Assembly: GCA_031263805.1 (NCBI GenBank)
Contig: JAISFB010000118.1
Location: 1-7,704 of the forward strand
DNA from: Oscillospiraceae bacterium
Lineage (GTDB): Bacteria; Bacillota; Clostridia; Oscillospirales; Oscillospiraceae
DNA: 7,704 nt
Direction of reading: 5' to 3'
Made by a program: the position numbers and the translations under genes. Of this stretch, positions 6,000 through 7,704 are shown piece after piece; the stretch's first letter is position 1, and each line of letters begins with the position of its first letter. The notes under the pieces are model-generated. The model saw nothing but the letters and a program-made list of their open reading frames with translations, was not told the DNA's origin and did not search any database.

Positions 6000-6692
6000 A
6001 TGAACGAAAAAGCAAACAGGGAAACGGATACAAAGCGTAAAAGGCCGAAAATAGCGCCCTCGCTCCTCTCGGCGGATTTCACAAGGCTTTATGACGAGAT
6101 ATCGAGCGTAGCCACGGCGGATTATCTGCATTTCGACGTTATGGACGGCGTGTTCGTACCGAACATCTCGATAGGACTGCCGGTGTTCGACGCCGTGCGC
6201 CGCGTGACCGATATCCCGCTTGACGTCCATCTGATGATAACGGAGCCCTCGCGCTACGCCGCCCGTTTTGCCGAGCGCGGCGCCGATATCGTTTCGTTTC
6301 ACGTGGAGGCTGACGACCCGGAGAATATCGCCCGCGCGATTGCCGGGATACATTCGGCGGGAAAGCGCGCCGGGCTGGCGCTAAAGCCCGCGACGGCGGC
6401 GGCGGCGGTTTTGCCGTATATCACGCTGCTCGATATGATAGTCGTTATGACGGTGGAGCCCGGCTTCGGCGGGCAGAAATTTATGTCCGGGCAGCTTACG
6501 AAGCTCGCCGCGCTGCGTGAGCTTATCGACGAAAAAAATCCGCGCTGCGAGTTAGAGGTGGACGGGGGAGTCGATCCGGAAACGGCAAAGCTTTGTACGC
6601 GGCACGGGGCGAGCGTGCTCGTGGCCGGCAGCGACGTGTTCGGCGCGCGGGACCGCGCGGCGCGTATCGAAGAGATAAGGGGCGTCGTATGA
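6000..6692 (+). CDS. rpe: ribulose-phosphate 3-epimerase
   Basis: Interconverts ribulose 5-phosphate and xylulose 5-phosphate in the cytosolic pentose phosphate pathway. The 230-residue TIM-barrel protein shows APSLLSADF (19-27), HFDVMDG with His44 and Asp46, DVHLMI with His77, MTVEPGFGGQKF (150-161, phosphate/active-site loop), EVDGGV with Asp188, and VAGSDVF (208-214). His44, Asp46, His77 and Asp188 are the expected metal ligands, with the two Asp residues acting as acid/base. The first 16 or so residues are a charged extension (Lys/Arg/Glu-rich) beyond the usual start of the barrel, but AGGAG at 5986-5990, 9 bases before ATG 6000, supports this start. An Ala-rich stretch (131-136) replaces the usual TPxE turn. 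It is separated from the gene to the left by paired hairpins and is coupled to recR on the right. No strong promoter was found just upstream. Confidence 0.95.
   Translation: MNEKANRETDTKRKRPKIAPSLLSADFTRLYDEISSVATADYLHFDVMDGVFVPNISIGLPVFDAVRRVTDIPLDVHLMITEPSRYAARFAERGADIVSFHVEADDPENIARAIAGIHSAGKRAGLALKPATAAAAVLPYITLLDMIVVMTVEPGFGGQKFMSGQLTKLAALRELIDEKNPRCELEVDGGVDPETAKLCTRHGASVLVAGSDVFGARDRAARIEEIRGVV
6394..6408 (+). repeat. (CGG)5 trinucleotide run within rpe
   Basis: Five perfect CGG units, read in frame as part of GCG codons, give the ATAAAA stretch at residues 131-136 of the epimerase. Such a run could vary by whole codons through slippage. It may simply reflect the high GC content. Confidence 0.6.
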
Positions 6693-7288
6693 GTTTTTTC
6701 CCCGCGTCGATAGAAAATCTTGTGGACAAGCTCGCGTCCCTGCCGGGTATCGGAACGAAATCGGCGCAGAGGCTGGCCTTTCACCTTCTGTCCCTGCCGG
6801 AGGGGGAGGCGGAGGCGATAGCCGAAACGCTGCTAACGGCCCGGCGGAGCAGACGCCGCTGCCGCGTATGCCAGAACCTCACGGATTCGGAGGTCTGCCC
6901 GATATGCGAAAACGGGCGCCGCGACCGCGGGACCATATGCGTCGTATCCGAGCCTAAGGACGTGCTCGCCATCGAAAGGGCGCGCGAGTATACGGGCGTA
7001 TATCACGTCCTCCACGGCGTTATATCCCCGATGAAACGGATAGGCCCGGACGATTTAGCGCTGCGCGAGCTCGTCGGGCGCATAGCCGAGGGGGGCGTCG
7101 GCGAGGTCATAATGGCGACGAATCCGGACCCGGAGGGCGAAACGACGGCGAGCTATATCTCGCGCCTGCTCTCGCCCTACGAGGTGAAGGTGACGCGGCT
7201 GGCCTACGGCGTTCCCGTGGGCTCAAGCCTCGAATTCGCCGACGACGCGACGCTGACGCGCGCCCTTGAGGGCCGGCAAGAGTATTAA
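6689..7288 (+). CDS. recR: recombination mediator protein RecR
   Basis: RecR works with RecO/RecF to load RecA on single-stranded DNA at gaps during recombinational repair. The 199 residues are the usual length. Domains in order: helix-hairpin-helix with LPGIGTKSAQRLAFHLL (18-34); a four-Cys zinc site Cys58, Cys61, Cys70, Cys73; a Toprim domain from about 81 (ICVVSEPKD with Glu88, ATNPDPEGE with Glu149); and the C-terminal YGVPVGSSLEFAD then RALEGR. The start is ATG 6689, overlapping the rpe stop as ATGA, with AAGGGG at 6677-6682 inside rpe, 6 bases upstream; a farther in-frame ATG at 6593 would add 32 Arg-rich residues unlike any RecR. It is not next to dnaX or a YbaB-type gene, its common partners. 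The GG of the usual PVGGDLEY motif is SS here. Confidence 0.96.
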   Translation: MSFFPASIENLVDKLASLPGIGTKSAQRLAFHLLSLPEGEAEAIAETLLTARRSRRRCRVCQNLTDSEVCPICENGRRDRGTICVVSEPKDVLAIERAREYTGVYHVLHGVISPMKRIGPDDLALRELVGRIAEGGVGEVIMATNPDPEGETTASYISRLLSPYEVKVTRLAYGVPVGSSLEFADDATLTRALEGRQEY

Positions 7289-7297
7289 CCCCCCGCC

Positions 7298-7704
7298 CTA
7301 TTTCCCCGCCTCAATAAACCTCCGCAGGAGGGCCGCAGCTTCCGCGCGCGTAGCCGTGCCCGCCGGGTCGAAAAGCTTGCCCGGCTTGCCGTTGACGATG
7401 CCGCCGCAGTAGAGCGCCCGCACGGCGCTTTTTGCGTATTCCGCGATGCCGGCTTCGTCCGCGAAGCTTTGGTATTGCAGCGTGACGGGGAATTGCTTCG
7501 ACGAGTGCTCCGCGTAGCGCATAATGATCGCGGCTAAATCCTGCCGCGTTATGAAGTCGTCCGGCGCGAACCTGTTACCGCCGACGCCGTTGACTATGCC
7601 GTTTGCGCTCGCCCACGCTACGGCGTCCGTGTACCATTCGTTTGCGGGGACGTCGGTGAACGCCGTGCCGGGAACCGTTTCAATGGGCGTTTGCTCGCAG
7701 CGGT
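7298..7704 (-). CDS. SLH-domain surface protein, C-terminal fragment
   Basis: The 3' end of a minus-strand gene whose start lies beyond the right edge; 134 residues are visible, ending at TAG (7300-7298). Two S-layer homology domains can be read. The first, about residues 15-65, starts FTDVPANEWYTDAVAWASAN and includes GIVNG, FAPDD and ITRQD. The second, about 80-130, has SFAD, AVRALYCGGIVNG, LFDPAG and TRAE. SLH domains usually come in threes and bind pyruvylated secondary cell-wall polymer, holding exported proteins on the surface; a third copy and a signal peptide would be expected in the missing part. The TRAE motif important for ligand binding is intact in the last domain and is TRQD in the previous one. 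The domain set sits at the extreme C-terminus. The enzymatic or structural cargo is unknown. It converges on recR with a 9-bp gap. Confidence 0.88.
   Translation of the reverse strand, partial: RCEQTPIETVPGTAFTDVPANEWYTDAVAWASANGIVNGVGGNRFAPDDFITRQDLAAIIMRYAEHSSKQFPVTLQYQSFADEAGIAEYAKSAVRALYCGGIVNGKPGKLFDPAGTATRAEAAALLRRFIEAGK

Noticed and set aside
5932..6003. A second 23-codon ORF ending in an ATGA overlap with the next gene (rpe)
   Set aside because: Its shape mirrors the ORF before the mutase, but no ribosome binding site precedes its ATG and its Arg/Ser-rich translation is unremarkable; an ATGA at a start codon makes such overlaps easy by chance.
6593..6688. Upstream in-frame start adding 32 residues to RecR
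   Set aside because: The extension is Arg/Gly-rich, lies wholly inside rpe in another frame, and does not resemble the RecR N-terminus; ATG 6689 has a good ribosome binding site and gives the normal 199 residues.
7262..7280. Small GCCC-TTGA-GGGC inverted repeat near the end of recR as a terminator
   Set aside because: The stem is only 4 bp and no U-tract follows; it is within coding sequence for the conserved ALEGR motif.

Overview
The window reads as a chromosomal housekeeping segment from a GC-rich, Gram-positive-type anaerobe, most likely a member of the Bacillota (Clostridia, Oscillospiraceae-like). This placement is an inference. It rests on a pyrophosphate-type phosphofructokinase with the GGNDS signature, a WalJ/YycJ-family hydrolase, a PgcA-type phosphoglucomutase, a surface protein with S-layer homology (SLH) domains, and strong GC bias at third codon positions. 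There are no mobile elements, rRNA or tRNA genes, CRISPR arrays or phage genes, and no gene-free gap longer than about 150 bases.

Layout, left to right. The window opens inside the 3' end of ispF (isoprenoid precursor synthesis). A PPi-dependent phosphofructokinase gene follows at 265-1527. A good sigma-A-like promoter (TTGCCA-N17-TAAAAT) overlaps the end of that gene and leads to murA, whose best start is a GTG at 1638 placed by a GGAGG ribosome binding site. murA runs into walJ (2934-3716) with a 3-base gap. A 23-codon ORF with its own Shine-Dalgarno bridges walJ to a large phosphohexomutase gene (3774-5849). After two strong GC hairpins, rpe (6000-6692) and recR (6689-7288) form a pair with an ATGA overlap. 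A convergent, truncated SLH-domain gene lies on the minus strand, only 9 bp beyond recR.

How the genes fit together. murA, walJ and the phosphohexomutase form one compact unit that can be read as cell-envelope supply: UDP-MurNAc entry, a hydrolase of the family linked to wall/division homeostasis, and glucose-1-phosphate for nucleotide-sugar synthesis. The phosphofructokinase and rpe belong to central carbon flux; recR is recombinational repair; the SLH protein is a cell-surface component.

The most unusual item is the 691-residue phosphohexomutase. It carries an N-terminal domain of about 95 residues resembling DUF2007 (a putative signal-transducing domain), joined to the enzyme by a linker built from a threefold 12-bp tandem repeat. 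No in-frame ATG, GTG or TTG lies near the enzyme boundary, so this looks like a true fusion. Second-tier items are the bridging small ORF, an apparent one-residue insertion in the MurA PEP-binding loop, and the paired hairpins with interchangeable arms. I see no clear new multi-gene system in this window.
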